In this document: piece by piece, positions 15,731-25,967 of the stretch
How positions within the stretch are numbered: position 1 is the stretch's first letter
Layout: each line of letters starts with the position of its first letter
DNA from: Lyngbya confervoides BDU141951
Lineage (GTDB): Bacteria > Cyanobacteriota > Cyanobacteriia > Thermosynechococcales > Thermosynechococcaceae
NCBI RefSeq assembly: GCF_000817775.3
Contig: NZ_JTHE03000042.1
Coordinates: 1 to 49,354 of the forward strand
Length of the DNA: 49,354 nt
Direction: 5' to 3'
Position numbers and translations under genes: made by a program
Notes under the pieces: model-generated
What the model saw: the letters and a program-made list of their open reading frames with translations, nothing else
Databases searched by the model: none
Told to the model about the DNA's origin: nothing

Positions 15731-18316
15731 ATGACCTTTTCTCCGGACCCAGCCCAAGAGCGGATCATTCCAACGGATTTAAGGGAAGAGATGTCTCGGT
15801 CCTACCTGGAATACGCCATGAGCGTCATTGTGGGCCGAGCCTTGCCAGATGCGCGCGACGGCTTAAAGCCGGTGCATCGACGCATCTTGTACGCCATGCA
15901 TGAACTGGGGCTTACCCCAGATCGCCCCTTCCGCAAATGTGCGCGGGTGGTGGGGGAAGTTCTGGGTAAGTACCATCCCCACGGAGATACGGCAGTATAC
16001 GATGCCCTAGTGCGCATGGCCCAGGACTTTTCCATGCGCGATCCGCTGATTAATGGTCATGGAAACTTCGGATCTATCGATAACGATCCGCCTGCAGCGA
16101 TGCGATACACCGAGTCGCGACTGCACGCGCTGAGCTGTGATGCCCTCCTACAGGACATTGAGCAGGACACCGTTGACTTTGCCGATAATTTTGATGGTTC
16201 CCAGCAAGAGCCCCTGGTTCTTCCCGCCCGAATTCCGCAGCTGCTGGTGAATGGTTCGTCGGGGATTGCGGTGGGCATGGCCACCAACATTCCACCCCAT
16301 AATCTTGGCGAAGTCATCGATGGTTTGACAGCCCTGATCCACAACCCTGAGATTACCGATGGGGAGTTGATGAAGTTCATTCCGGGACCGGACTTTCCCA
16401 CAGGGGGCAAAATTCTGGGCACCTCAGGGATCCGCGAAGCCTACACCTCTGGCCGGGGCTCGATTACGATGCGCGGGGTGGCCAGCATTGAAACCCAGGA
16501 GCAGCGGGGACGCCCGGATCGGGAAACGATCATCATTACAGAGCTGCCCTACCAAACCAATAAGGCCGCCCTGATCGAGAAAATCGCGGAGCTGGTGAAT
16601 GAGAAGCGACTGGAGGGCATTGCCGATATTCGGGATGAGAGCGATCGCGATGGAATGCGGATTGTCATTGAGCTCAAGCGAGATGCCTATCCCCAGGTGG
16701 TCCTCAATAATCTCTATAAGCAAACGCCACTGCAATCCAATTTTGGGGCGAACATGCTGGCCCTGGTGAGCAGTGATCCCCAGCTTTTGAACCTGAAGCT
16801 GTTTCTGAGCGTGTTTCTAGACTTTCGGGAAGACGCCATCATGCGTCGCACCCGCTTCAAGCTTCGGAAGGCCCAAGAGCGCGATCACCTCCTGCAAGGG
16901 CTGCTCATTGCCCTGGAAAATCTAGATGAGGTGATTCACTTGATCCGTCATGCCGCCGATGCCAGCGTGGCCAGGCAGGAGCTGATGAGCCGCTATGCGC
17001 TCTCGGAATCCCAATCTGACGCGATTCTTCAGATGCAGTTGCGTCGTCTAACCGCCTTAGAGGCCGAGAAAATTCAGCGTGAGCACGAGGACCTGCTGAC
17101 GCAAATTGCGGATCTAGAAGATGTTCTGGCCCGTCGAGAACGGCGTCTGGCCATTATCGAGGATGAGATTGGCCAGATTAAGGCAAAGTTTGCAACGCCG
17201 CGTCGCACCGTTATTGAGCTGACCATGGGTGAGCTTGATGATATGGACCTCATTGCCAATGAACAGTCGGTGGTTCTGCTGACGGAACAGGGCTACATCA
17301 AGCGCATGCCCATCAGTACCTTTGAGGCCCAAAATCGAGCCACAAGGGGCCGCGCCGGTGCTCGCATTAAGGAAGACGATGCCGTGGAGCATTTCTTTGC
17401 CTGCTGCGATCACGATAGCATCCTCTTTTTTAGCGATCGCGGCGTTGTGTACAGCCTCAAGGCCTATCAGATTCCCATGGGATCTCGCGCCTCGCGGGGA
17501 GTGCCCCTGGTGCAGCTGCTGCCAATTCCACGGGAGGAAAAAATCACCTCGGTCTTAGCCGTTAGTGAGTTTACCGAGGATGAATATTTAGTCATGATGA
17601 CCAGCAATGGCTATATCAAAAAAACGGCCTTGTCTGCCTTTAGCAACATTCGCACCAATGGCCTAATTGCCATTGCTCTAGAGGAAGACGATCAGCTTCG
17701 CTGGGTTAGACGCGCCAGGGAGGAAGACACCATCATCATTGGTACACACCAAGGAATGGCAATTCATTTTCGTGCAGATCATGAACAGCTGCGGCCCCTG
17801 GGAAGAGCCACCCGCGGGGTTAAGGCCATGAAGCTAAAGACCGGAGATCTTCTCATTGGAATGGATGTCATTGCCGGTGCGGTTACCGCCGGACTCGATG
17901 AAACGCTGGAGGAGGATGCCCCCGATCTCGAAGTGGAGGAAGAAATCATTGAAGAGACGGCTGGTCCCTGGGTGTTGGTGATTACCACCCAGGGCTATGG
18001 CAAGCGAGTGCCGGTTTCGCAGTTTCGGCTCCAGCGACGAGCTGGCAAGGGCGTTACCTCCACGAAGTTTAAAAAACTCAAGCAGAAAGACTACGTGGCC
18101 TCCCTGCGAATTGTTCATCCAGGGGACGAGCTGATGTTGATCACCAGCCGTGGCGTGGTGATTCGCCAAGCAGTCGATGCCATTTCCTCCCAATCTCGAA
18201 GTGCCACTGGCGTGCGGGTGCAGCGGCTTGACACCGAGGACTCTATCGCTGCGGTGACTCTGGTTCCGCCATCGGAGGACGATGGCGACGCAGAGTTTGC
18301 GGAGGCGTCCGATTAA
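15731..18316 (+). CDS. gyrA: DNA gyrase subunit A
   Basis: The 861-aa protein, with GyrB, introduces negative supercoils into DNA. The breakage-reunion domain carries [15 protein letters not shown] (about 37-51), [10 protein letters not shown] (81-90) and the catalytic tyrosine in MRYTESR (Y126). The C-terminal beta-pinwheel begins near residue 500 and contains the GyrA box as QRRAGKG (usual form QRRGGKG), supporting gyrase rather than topoisomerase IV. An acidic insert ([16 protein letters not shown]) sits before the last blades, and the tail is acidic. The upstream 126 bp presumably hold its promoter. Confidence 0.96.
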   Translation: MTFSPDPAQERIIPTDLREEMSRSYLEYAMSVIVGRALPDARDGLKPVHRRILYAMHELGLTPDRPFRKCARVVGEVLGKYHPHGDTAVYDALVRMAQDFSMRDPLINGHGNFGSIDNDPPAAMRYTESRLHALSCDALLQDIEQDTVDFADNFDGSQQEPLVLPARIPQLLVNGSSGIAVGMATNIPPHNLGEVIDGLTALIHNPEITDGELMKFIPGPDFPTGGKILGTSGIREAYTSGRGSITMRGVASIETQEQRGRPDRETIIITELPYQTNKAALIEKIAELVNEKRLEGIADIRDESDRDGMRIVIELKRDAYPQVVLNNLYKQTPLQSNFGANMLALVSSDPQLLNLKLFLSVFLDFREDAIMRRTRFKLRKAQERDHLLQGLLIALENLDEVIHLIRHAADASVARQELMSRYALSESQSDAILQMQLRRLTALEAEKIQREHEDLLTQIADLEDVLARRERRLAIIEDEIGQIKAKFATPRRTVIELTMGELDDMDLIANEQSVVLLTEQGYIKRMPISTFEAQNRATRGRAGARIKEDDAVEHFFACCDHDSILFFSDRGVVYSLKAYQIPMGSRASRGVPLVQLLPIPREEKITSVLAVSEFTEDEYLVMMTSNGYIKKTALSAFSNIRTNGLIAIALEEDDQLRWVRRAREEDTIIIGTHQGMAIHFRADHEQLRPLGRATRGVKAMKLKTGDLLIGMDVIAGAVTAGLDETLEEDAPDLEVEEEIIEETAGPWVLVITTQGYGKRVPVSQFRLQRRAGKGVTSTKFKKLKQKDYVASLRIVHPGDELMLITSRGVVIRQAVDAISSQSRSATGVRVQRLDTEDSIAAVTLVPPSEDDGDAEFAEASD

Positions 18317-18666
18317 ATCTGGCATCCCTATCTCGCGATGGCTGACAGAAACTACTGACAAAAACTCTGGAAGGTCCTGGAGAAGGGCATGTCAGCGTTT
18401 TTGAGGCTGAACTTCTGGCTGCTAAACGGCCGGTGAGTATGGCGGCGGCGAGCGGTGAATCTAGTCTGACACAATTGCTTGGTTTGCCCTTGAACTGATA
18501 TGCCAGTTCAGGAGGTTGGCTATTGTCAGAAACGGGCCAGGGTGATCCCGCTCACACTAAGAATGTGAACAGATTCACCCCGTCGTGCTGTACTCAGTCA
18601 CTTGAGCTGACCCCAACACCCCGGAGAATAAATTTGCTGCTGCTTCAGCTTCCAGGAGTTGTATCC
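18317..18666. other. 350-bp gap downstream of gyrA
   Basis: The frame of the next gene is open back to 18523, but the only good start is at 18667. No clear terminator, RNA or small ORF was recognised. TATGCCAGTTCAGGAGG at about 18499-18515 looks like a ribosome-binding site with no matching ORF except the doubtful 18523 extension. Confidence 0.35.
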
Positions 18667-19155
18667 ATGCCTCTTTCAGCTCATTGCTTCTCGACGCTCG
18701 CCACCTCCTTGGGCGCTGGCGGTTTATTGCTGGGAAGTGCGATCCTTGCCCCCTTGTCCTCTCTGGCTGCGCCCCAGCCCGACTCTCCACCCACGGTTCA
18801 GGTGTACGCTGAATCGCCTCAGCCTAATCAACCTAGCCAGGGCTATTTGATTTTTACAGAGCAAGGCGAGTCTTTAGTGGGCGCCTTTTATTATCCGCAG
18901 TCCGAGTACAGCTGCTTTACGGGTAAACGAGTTGGAAATACTTTAAAGATTTTGGCCTTACCCCACTTGAATGACCCCCTCACGAGCTTCAGTGTATCCC
19001 TGGACAGCCTGGAGAAACGTTCGACGCTGGGGAGCGCGGCAGCGGCCACCCTAGCGGCCTGTCGTCCCGATGTCCTAGCCTTTTTGAAACAGTCTCAGAC
19101 GGCAATGGAGACGCAGCCGAAGGCGTTGCCTCAGCGTGCCACCGCAGGAAACTGA
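18667..19155 (+). CDS. Small exported protein of unknown function
   Basis: The 162-aa protein starts MPLSAHCFSTL; AGGAG lies about 9 nt before ATG 18667, which is why I reject the longer reading from 18523. A signal peptide covers about 1-33 (hydrophobic GAGGLLLGSAILAPLSSLA, with cleavage likely before APQP). The mature part has a QGYLIFTEQGESLVGAFYYP motif and EYSCFTGKRVGN, a beta-rich pattern seen in uncharacterised cyanobacterial periplasmic proteins. I do not recognise a named family. Its 3' end overlaps the convergent TIGR03279-type gene by 25 bp. Confidence 0.7.
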   Translation: MPLSAHCFSTLATSLGAGGLLLGSAILAPLSSLAAPQPDSPPTVQVYAESPQPNQPSQGYLIFTEQGESLVGAFYYPQSEYSCFTGKRVGNTLKILALPHLNDPLTSFSVSLDSLEKRSTLGSAAAATLAACRPDVLAFLKQSQTAMETQPKALPQRATAGN

Positions 19156-20510
19156 ATGCAGGCCTCGATGAGTGCCTGCGCCCCTCCCTGCACAACTTGA
19201 ATCGACGTGTTCAGGGTTGCGGCCACCTGATCGAGGGTCTGGTCGTCTAAAAACTGTTCTGTTCCATGCTTGAGCATCAGGGAGGGCAGCAGGAGGGCAT
19301 CGCCCAAGGGCTGGTCTTGGAGATGATGGATCAGGTCAAATCCTGTCAGTAGACCCGTCACGGTCATCGACTGTCCCCAATAGAGACTATTCAGGGCTGC
19401 TAGGTGAACCGTCAAGCCTTGAACGGCATTGAGCTGACTGACAATAGGGGCAAAGGCCTTCTCCACCGTATTGCCAACGACCCAGGTCAGATGGCGGGGG
19501 GGTGACACCTGATCGGGCAGACTGTGCGCCGCCCGCTGAAACTGCTCTAGAAACAGGCGAATGGAACCGACGCCATTGTCAATCTGGGGATACCCTTCAT
19601 AGAAGGAGGCGGGAGGCAAGGGTTGCCCCGCAAGTAAAAACCACTCATCGGCTAGCCAGGCAAAGTGAGAATTAAACCGGTCTTGAAACTGGTGTTGGAG
19701 CTGCTCTACCTGTTGAATCACCTCCCGAGCCTTGACGGGCGTGACGGCTACCAGATCATCCTCGGCAGGCCGAAAGCGGGTCAGCCCAACTGGAACGACC
19801 GCCACGGAAGAAACCGTGGGCAGATCCCCTTGATGAAATTGAGCCAGATCCAGCAGGGTGCGCTCTAGGTGCACGCCATCGTTAATACCGGGACACAAAA
19901 CCACCTGGGCATGAATTTGGAGTCGCCGTTCCCGGAACCAGGTTAGCTGCTGCAGAATTTCTCCAGCTCGCTCATTTTTAAGCAGACGACGGCGTACCTC
20001 CGGCTCTGTCGCGTGAACGGATACGTAGAGAGGCGAGAGCCGCAGCTGCTCGATACGTCGCCATTCCCGTGCTGTTAAGTTGGTCAGGGTTAAGTAGCTT
20101 CCGTAAAGAAAGCTCAGACGATAGTCATCGTCCTTAAGATAGAGTGTTTCTCGTTTGCCGGGGGGCTGCTGATCTATAAAGCAAAAGGGGCAGCGATTGT
20201 TGCATTGAATGAGCTGATCGAAGAGGGCTGACTCAAACTCAAGCCCAAGGTCTTGATCAAAGTCCTTTTCAATTTCGACCCTGTGCTGATGACCGTTGCA
20301 ATCAATGACTTCCAGCTCTAGCCACTCATCGGCGCATAGAAACTTGTAGTCAATCAGGTCTCGGGGCTGCTGCTGATTAATGGACACCAGGCGATCGCCC
20401 GCTTCAAACCCGACCTCCTCAGCAATAGATTGGGGCAACACACGGGTGATTTTGGCAGGCTGAATGGTCGATAGGCCCATGGGAGCGACTAACGGATAGG
20501 GGGCGTTCAC
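19131..20510 (-). CDS. PDZ/DUF512 radical-SAM-like FeS protein (TIGR03279 type)
   Basis: The 459-aa protein has an N-terminal PDZ-like segment (about 15-65, SIAEEVGFEAGDRLVSINQQ). A CNNRCPFCF motif (Cys-x3-Cys-x2-Cys, about 104-112) follows, as in radical SAM enzymes, then a TIM-barrel-like region with VSVHATEPEVRRRLL and a C-terminal DUF512 domain (NTVEKAFAPIV). This matches the family described as a putative FeS-containing cyanobacterial-specific oxidoreductase. The reaction is unknown. ATG 20510 begins MNAPYPLVAPMGLS; a later ATG at residue 11 is possible. Confidence 0.85.
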   Translation of the reverse strand: MNAPYPLVAPMGLSTIQPAKITRVLPQSIAEEVGFEAGDRLVSINQQQPRDLIDYKFLCADEWLELEVIDCNGHQHRVEIEKDFDQDLGLEFESALFDQLIQCNNRCPFCFIDQQPPGKRETLYLKDDDYRLSFLYGSYLTLTNLTAREWRRIEQLRLSPLYVSVHATEPEVRRRLLKNERAGEILQQLTWFRERRLQIHAQVVLCPGINDGVHLERTLLDLAQFHQGDLPTVSSVAVVPVGLTRFRPAEDDLVAVTPVKAREVIQQVEQLQHQFQDRFNSHFAWLADEWFLLAGQPLPPASFYEGYPQIDNGVGSIRLFLEQFQRAAHSLPDQVSPPRHLTWVVGNTVEKAFAPIVSQLNAVQGLTVHLAALNSLYWGQSMTVTGLLTGFDLIHHLQDQPLGDALLLPSLMLKHGTEQFLDDQTLDQVAATLNTSIQVVQGGAQALIEACIQFPAVAR

Positions 20511-20566
20511 CTCTCTATCTTAAAGGGTTTAAGGCAACGCCATGGGTGGGTTAGGTCATGGATGGG

Positions 20567-21427
20567 TTACGTCATGGAGATGACCCCAGCCCCAATCGCA
20601 CTGATCAGCGCCAGCCCAAAGCCAAGCCGGTACCACACAAAAATCCAGGCGCTTTGCCGCCGCAAATATTGCAAGAGCCACGCAATAGAAAGATAGGAAA
20701 AGATAAAGGTCGAGGTGATGCCAATGAGTAAGGCCGGCAGCGCATTGAGGTGGTGCACAATCTCTAGGGACTGGTAGAGGGTCGCGAGCGTCAGCGTCGG
20801 TAGCCCCAGCAAAAATGAAAATCGTGCGGCAGTATCTCGCTTCAGTCCGAGAAACAGTGCAGTGGTAATCGTCGATCCCGATCGTGAGGCCCCTGGAATG
20901 AGGGCCAGCATCTGTCCCAGACCCACTCCAAGGCCATCTTGCAAGGTGAGCTGATTAAAATCTCGTTTATGCTGCCCAAAGGTTTCGGCCAGGCCCAGCA
21001 GCAGCGCCATGACGATGGACATAACGCTGATCACCATGGCCCCCTCTAAGATTGTTTGGGTAGCCTCGGGCAAAAATATTTTGTAAATCATCCCTCCCGC
21101 TAGGGCCGGAACCGTGCCAATTACGATGCCCAGGAAAATTTTCCACTCCTCGCGATGCCAATTTTTTGCCTGGTAGGCTTGCCAACTTCCAATCAGAATG
21201 GCTTGAATATCGCGACGAAAGTAGAGAACAACGGCAATGACGCTTCCAAACTGGATGGCATCGACAAAGTATTTCTCCCCGAGCATCTGCCAGTGAAACA
21301 CTTTGGTCCAGATTAAAAGATGGGCCGTGCTGCTAATGGGTAAAAACTCTGTGATCCCTTGAACCAGGCCCAAAACGAGAGCCTGCAGCAAACTCACTAT
21401 CAGTCCAGGGGATTCAGACATGTCCAT
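20567..21427 (-). CDS. uppP: Undecaprenyl-diphosphatase UppP (BacA)
   Basis: The integral membrane enzyme dephosphorylates undecaprenyl diphosphate, recycling the lipid carrier for peptidoglycan and polysaccharide export, and confers bacitracin tolerance. Conserved blocks are VLGLVQGITEFLPISSTAHLL near the N-terminus (catalytic Glu and Ser-Ser) and PGASRSGSTITTALFLG in the second half. About eight helices are visible. The frame is open from 21568, but the extra 47 residues are not family-like. I chose ATG 21427 (MDMSESPG), giving 286 aa, the normal length; ATG 21421 is also possible. It lies 56 bp upstream of the TIGR03279-type gene on the same strand. Confidence 0.93.
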   Translation of the reverse strand: MDMSESPGLIVSLLQALVLGLVQGITEFLPISSTAHLLIWTKVFHWQMLGEKYFVDAIQFGSVIAVVLYFRRDIQAILIGSWQAYQAKNWHREEWKIFLGIVIGTVPALAGGMIYKIFLPEATQTILEGAMVISVMSIVMALLLGLAETFGQHKRDFNQLTLQDGLGVGLGQMLALIPGASRSGSTITTALFLGLKRDTAARFSFLLGLPTLTLATLYQSLEIVHHLNALPALLIGITSTFIFSYLSIAWLLQYLRRQSAWIFVWYRLGFGLALISAIGAGVISMT

Positions 21428-21935
21428 CGAGGCTTCACTTCTTCTAAATACAATGCGCCCCTTAAAATACCTTGAATTGGTTGCAAGCACGAGTATTTTG
21501 CCCTCAGGGAAGGGGCCAAACTGGGACAAGCGCTGGGACAAGGGTGTAAGGCTCTCAGCCAGGACCATTCTAATCAGAACCGCGTCAGATTAAGCAATGT
21601 AAAGAAAATGTGATAATCCGTGATGCCCAGAGATAGATCTCCACATGGCCCTCGCCGGAGGCCTAAATTCTTATAATGGGACTCAATTACCGTCCGTGAT
21701 TTTATAAATGCGGATTATCCACTGACTCTAGTGACTTTTTGCGTCGCCCGCGACTCTAGGTAACTCCTAGTAGAGGTACTGATTTCTGAGGGGTGATCCA
21801 GGGTGAGATCCCAAAATCCCCCCGGAGGGCTTTTGGAGAGACGTGTTAATATGAGAGCCGTTAGGAAACTTAATATAAATCTTGATTAATACTCTTCCGT
21901 CGCGATCGGGGCAGACCTTAGAAGCGCAAAATTTG
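21428..21935. other. Divergent intergenic region with a hairpin and a -10-like box
   Basis: TATAAT at 21672-21677 on the plus strand is a good -10 box without a clear -35; it could serve the DUF3120 gene. CCAAAATCCC and GGGCTTTTGG (21811-21836) form a hairpin with one internal mismatch, possibly an attenuator or terminator in the leader. GATAATCCG near 21612 recurs inverted as CGGATTATC near 21712. No coding potential was seen. Confidence 0.4.
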
Positions 21936-22679
21936 ATGACAGACTCCTCAATCATTCAAGGATTTCCCCCTCAATGCCTTGAGCCTCCCGTCACACCGCT
22001 GGCCTGGCAACGGGATCGCTGGAAGGGATGGCATCTGTTTGGGGCGGCGAGTTTCCTGGTTTCTGTGCCTGTGTTTGTGGAAGCTCCGCTTGTGCGTAGC
22101 TATCCCTGGATTAGTCTGGCGATCGCGCCCTTCTGGGCCATTCTAAGTTGGGGGTTAGAGCACCGTAATCCAACCAACCGCTGGGGGGACTTACTTTGGG
22201 GATTCACCCTAACCTGGCTAGCAGGGTCTCTCTACTGGGGATGGCTGCGGTGGGAGCCTTTGCTACATCTGCCGGTAGAGGCCATTGGTCTACCCCTGGT
22301 GGTTTGGATGCTGCGTCGGGGGCAGTGGCGAGTGGGAGGCTTTTTCTATCTGGGGTCGCTCCTGGGCACGGCGATTACCGATATTTACTTTTATTTGGTG
22401 GATCTCATTCCCTACTGGCGCAGCGTCATGCTGGTTGATCCCGATCTGGGACGTTCCATTTTGCAGTTTGCACTCGCTAGCATGCAAACGCCCTGGGCCC
22501 TAGGTTGGGCAGGAGTGCTAATTGCGATCTTGCTCACTGGGGGACTGTTGCCCTTGGTGCTGATTAAATCTGTACGGCAAGGATCCCCCCAGAGCATTCA
22601 CTGGTGGGCCTTTTCTGGCGCAATTCTCTGTACTTTGGTGGTAGATGGGCTGTTTTGGATCGCGGCGGGTCAAATTTAA
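21936..22679 (+). CDS. DUF3120-family membrane protein
   Basis: The 247-aa protein has about six hydrophobic segments (for example HLFGAASFLVSVPVFVEAPLV, SLAIAPFWAILSWGL and GWAGVLIAILLTGGLLPLVL) joined by Trp/Arg-rich loops, including NRWGDLLWGFTLTWLAGSLYWGW. The composition and length match the cyanobacterial DUF3120 family, whose function is unknown. A TTG at 21882 extends the frame; ATG 21936 (MTDSSIIQG) is the better start. It is convergent with the DUF4349 gene, with 22 bp between the stop codons. Confidence 0.7.
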   Translation: MTDSSIIQGFPPQCLEPPVTPLAWQRDRWKGWHLFGAASFLVSVPVFVEAPLVRSYPWISLAIAPFWAILSWGLEHRNPTNRWGDLLWGFTLTWLAGSLYWGWLRWEPLLHLPVEAIGLPLVVWMLRRGQWRVGGFFYLGSLLGTAITDIYFYLVDLIPYWRSVMLVDPDLGRSILQFALASMQTPWALGWAGVLIAILLTGGLLPLVLIKSVRQGSPQSIHWWAFSGAILCTLVVDGLFWIAAGQI

Positions 22680-22701
22680 GTCCTGGTTTCTGCACGAGAG
22701 G

Positions 22702-23661
22702 TTAGGGCTGCGGCTCACTGAGATCTCGCGAGGACTGCGCTGATTGGGGGCGGGGACGGTTCCGCAAGCGACGAAGACCCCAGCCGAAAAGACCGAGCGC
22801 CACAATGTAGGGGCTAAAGGTCAGCAACCAAATGCTGAGTTTGAGTAGTCCCACAGTGACCGAGCCGAGGGCATGGGTGGCCTGATTCCAGGTGTCTTTG
22901 ACCTGTACGCCCAGTCTGGCCTCCGGCGGCAGGCTGGTGGCCGTTGCCTCCAGGCTTAAACGAATGGTTGAAAACGCAACCTGAGTGTTGAGGCTTTTCA
23001 GCCGCGCCTCAAGGGTTTCAATGGCTTCGCGAATGCGGCTCAGTTCCTGGGATACCGAAAGCACCTCCGAGATTTCTCCGGACCGCTCCAGGATTTCCAG
23101 CACGGTTTCCTCCTCCTTTCTGAGATTTCTCAGCCTGGCCTGGGCATCAACAAGCTGATTGGAGACATCCTCGGCTTGAATAGATTGCTCTTGAACGGTG
23201 CCCAGGGTTTCGAGCTGGCTCAAAACGGACTCCAGGCGATCCTGGGGAACCCTGAGGACCAGAGAGGCAGTGGCGCGATCGCCCGCTCGTTGGGGACGCT
23301 GATCCTGGAGATTGATCAGATCCCCCTGCTCGGTTTGCAGCAGGGAGCGCACAGTGTCGATGGCGGTTGAGACCGACTCCACGCGCAGCGTTAAGTTTGC
23401 AGTTTTAATCAGCTTTGGGGCCGTTCTAGGGGGATTGCTGCCTCTAGACAGGCTATTGCCTTGGGCCTCTGCAGACTGATTGGGATCTGGGGCCGTGGAT
23501 TCTTGGGCGAGATCTTGATTGCGCTCAGCGGAGACCTCTCCGCTGTCGGGTGCGGCGGATTCCATCTGCACGGCACCGGAGCAGCCGGAAAGAGCAAGAG
23601 CGCTCAGCGCTAGGCTGCTTAAAACGATGGGAAGCGTCTGAGACGGCGAGACATTTCGCAT
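22702..23661 (-). CDS. DUF4349 lipoprotein (intact copy)
   Basis: The 319-aa protein has a lipoprotein signal (ALALSGC, acylated Cys27) and a low-complexity linker. The DUF4349 domain (about 85-285) includes KTANLTLRVESVSTAIDTV, a coiled coil (about 165-225, ARLRNLRKEEETVLEILERS) and one C-terminal transmembrane helix (about 270-292) ending in a basic tail. Function is unknown; the family is envelope-associated. It diverges from the multi-GAF sensor gene. Bases from 23136 upward are duplicated exactly at 25195-25720, so this is the complete copy and the other is truncated. Confidence 0.85.
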   Translation of the reverse strand: MRNVSPSQTLPIVLSSLALSALALSGCSGAVQMESAAPDSGEVSAERNQDLAQESTAPDPNQSAEAQGNSLSRGSNPPRTAPKLIKTANLTLRVESVSTAIDTVRSLLQTEQGDLINLQDQRPQRAGDRATASLVLRVPQDRLESVLSQLETLGTVQEQSIQAEDVSNQLVDAQARLRNLRKEEETVLEILERSGEISEVLSVSQELSRIREAIETLEARLKSLNTQVAFSTIRLSLEATATSLPPEARLGVQVKDTWNQATHALGSVTVGLLKLSIWLLTFSPYIVALGLFGWGLRRLRNRPRPQSAQSSRDLSEPQP

Positions 23662-23746
23662 GGGACATGATCTGGGTGGGTCAGAGGTAGGCCCATTATG
23701 ACAGGGAAAGGTTTTGTCACAGTCTCAGTTACCGAAACTGAAACCC

Positions 23747-23762
23747 TCCGTGATCTCACGGA
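23747..23762. promoter_or_regulatory. Inverted repeat in the DUF4349/GAF divergent promoter
   Basis: TCCGTGA-TC-TCACGGA is a perfect 7-bp inverted repeat in the 247-bp region between the two divergent genes. A smaller one, CAGTT-ACCGA-AACTG, lies about 20 bp to its left. Both look like operator sites, and both are copied at +2,059 bp. The regulator is unknown. Confidence 0.4.
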
Positions 23763-23908
23763 TCCCGGAATGTGAGGGGATCGACGGGGCGTAATTCCAC
23801 GCAATTTTAATCCGTCTGTCGGAGATCTGTGGCTGACGGATCACTCTAGGGGGAAGGGCGACCGCCAATGCATCAAATACCGAAGGGAGTAGGGAGCATT
23901 CTTGTTCT

Positions 23909-25429
23909 ATGACTCAATCCATACCTCGTGGTGAACTTAGTCAGGATCTGGAGAGTTTGCAGCAAATCTTGGCTCAGCTCCAATCGGCCAAGGATGAAAC
24001 CGCTCTTCTGCAAGCTTTGAGTGGCTATTTACAAGCTCACTTTGGATACCCCCTCGTCTGGCTGGCCCGCTTCGATCCTGAAACCCAAGCTTTAACCGGA
24101 GACTACCAGCAATTTTCCAGTCGACAGCCGGTTCGGGAGACGCTGACGGTTTTAGCTGGGGATTTGTTTGATCAAACTCTGCTCACACGCCGACCGGCCA
24201 TCGTTCCTAGCCTGCAGGATGAAACTCGCGTGGGACGATGGCAAAAGCTAGCGAAACGGACTGGGACTCAAGGGGCGATTCTCCAGCCCATTCATCACTG
24301 CAAAGAGCCCGTGGGGATGCTGCTGGTGGGGTCGACCCACTGGGGCATTAACCCGCGAAAACCGGAGAGAACTCATGTTTCTATTCTGGCCGGGACGCTG
24401 GGAATGGTGTTGCATAGCATACCGATCAATCCGATGGTCCCCCAACCGCGACAGGGTCAGGCATCCCTATCCGCTGAACTCCCACCACTGTTGACGATCC
24501 TGACTCAGCTGACTGCCTTTGACCTGCAGATGGCTCAGGTGCTGAGCTATCTGCAGCGGCAGCATCCTGAGTTCAGCTGTGGATATTACTACCTGGATGA
24601 AGCATCCCAGGACTGGGTGAGTCCCACTTTTCTAGATCCCAAAGATCGGCGGAGCAATCGCGGTAAGGCTCGGGAACATCGTCTGTCGGCTCGGCAAAAT
24701 TCCAGCTTTTTCCGATATCTGGCCAGCCAGAGCCTCCTGGCGATCAGTGATGTCCAGGCCAGCGTAGATTTACGCGCTCCGGCTCCCCTAACCCAGCACT
24801 TGGAGGCACGATCACTGCTGCTCCAGCCTATCTTGGTTCAGCAAGCATTACAGGGATTTTTATTTCTCAGCCATCCCCAACCCAGAAACTGGACGGAGCT
24901 AGAGAAAGCCTCACTGGGGATTGCGGCCAACCTATTGCAACTGATCTGGCCTCCCCCAAGTGAGGAAGAGATTTCTGCCCTGCCAGGGACCCAAGAGGAT
25001 CGCGGTCTTTTGTCCCTGCCCTCTCCCCAGAGCGACCCAGCCGCATGGGAAAGTGGAATCAAACGCTACTTCATGGAGATTGAACGGCTGTTCAAAGCTC
25101 GGTGGGTTTTGCTCTTGCGCTGTGATGAGGAGACCCAGAGCTTTGAGATTCTGCTGGCCCAATCCTCAAGTCGTCGGAGCATCCCAGAGTTTGTTGGCCT
25201 GGGCATCAACAAGCTGATTGGAGACATCCTCGGCTTGAATAGATTGCTCTTGAACGGTGCCCAGGGTTTCGAGCTGGCTCAAAACGGACTCCAGGCGATC
25301 CTGGGGAACCCTGAGGACCAGAGAGGCAGTGGCGCGATCGCCCGCTCGTTGGGGACGCTGATCCTGGAGATTGATCAGATCCCCCTGCTCGGTTTGCAGC
25401 AGGGAGCGCACAGTGTCGATGGCGGTTGA
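23909..25429 (+). pseudogene. Truncated multi-GAF gene fused to antisense DUF4349 sequence
   Basis: The first 429 codons are identical to the intact gene at 25968-28775. They cover GAF 1, GAF 2 and the start of GAF 3. At 25195 the frame crosses the duplication joint and reads 77 more codons antisense to the DUF4349 fragment before stopping. The product would be a 506-aa chimera without GAF 4 or the ATPase domain. It keeps the full promoter and start, so it could still be made and might act as a dominant-negative sensor fragment, but most simply it is a duplication by-product. Confidence 0.85.
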
Positions 25430-25720
25430 GACCGACTCCACGCGCAGCGTTAAGTTTGCAGTTTTAATCAGCTTTGGGGCCGTTCTAGGGGGATTGCTGC
25501 CTCTAGACAGGCTATTGCCTTGGGCCTCTGCAGACTGATTGGGATCTGGGGCCGTGGATTCTTGGGCGAGATCTTGATTGCGCTCAGCGGAGACCTCTCC
25601 GCTGTCGGGTGCGGCGGATTCCATCTGCACGGCACCGGAGCAGCCGGAAAGAGCAAGAGCGCTCAGCGCTAGGCTGCTTAAAACGATGGGAAGCGTCTGA
25701 GACGGCGAGACATTTCGCAT
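25166..25720 (-). pseudogene. Truncated DUF4349 lipoprotein gene
   Basis: The first 175 codons equal those of the intact gene at 22702-23661: lipoprotein signal, linker and start of the DUF4349 domain. It then crosses the joint at 25195 and adds nine foreign codons (NKLWDAPTT). It lacks the coiled coil and the C-terminal membrane helix. Its end overlaps the 3' part of the chimeric GAF gene on the other strand. Promoter and start are intact, so transcription is possible. Confidence 0.85.
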
Positions 25721-25805
25721 GGGACATGATCTGGGTGGGTCAGAGGTAGGCCCATTATGACAGGGAAAGGTTTTGTCACAGTCTCAGTTACCGAAACTGA
25801 AACCC

Positions 25806-25821
25806 TCCGTGATCTCACGGA
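25806..25821. promoter_or_regulatory. Second copy of the divergent-promoter inverted repeat
   Basis: This is the exact copy of 23747-23762 at an offset of 2,059 bp. Here it drives the truncated DUF4349 gene leftward and the intact multi-GAF gene rightward. Confidence 0.4.
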
Positions 25822-25967
25822 TCCCGGAATGTGAGGGGATCGACGGGGCGTAATTCCACGCAATTTTAATCCGTCTGTCGGAGATCTGTGGCTGACGGAT
25901 CACTCTAGGGGGAAGGGCGACCGCCAATGCATCAAATACCGAAGGGAGTAGGGAGCATTCTTGTTCT

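Noticed and set aside
18523-18666. 48-residue N-terminal extension of the exported small protein
   Set aside because: It would bury the signal peptide; AGGAG before ATG 18667 marks the real start.
21428-21568. 47-residue N-terminal extension of UppP
   Set aside because: The extension is not membrane-like or family-like; ATG 21427 gives the usual length of about 286 aa.
23176-23370. 64-codon ORF antisense to DUF4349, identical to the tail of the chimeric GAF ORF
   Set aside because: It is a shadow frame in the intact copy; it matters only because the duplication places it in frame after the truncated GAF gene.
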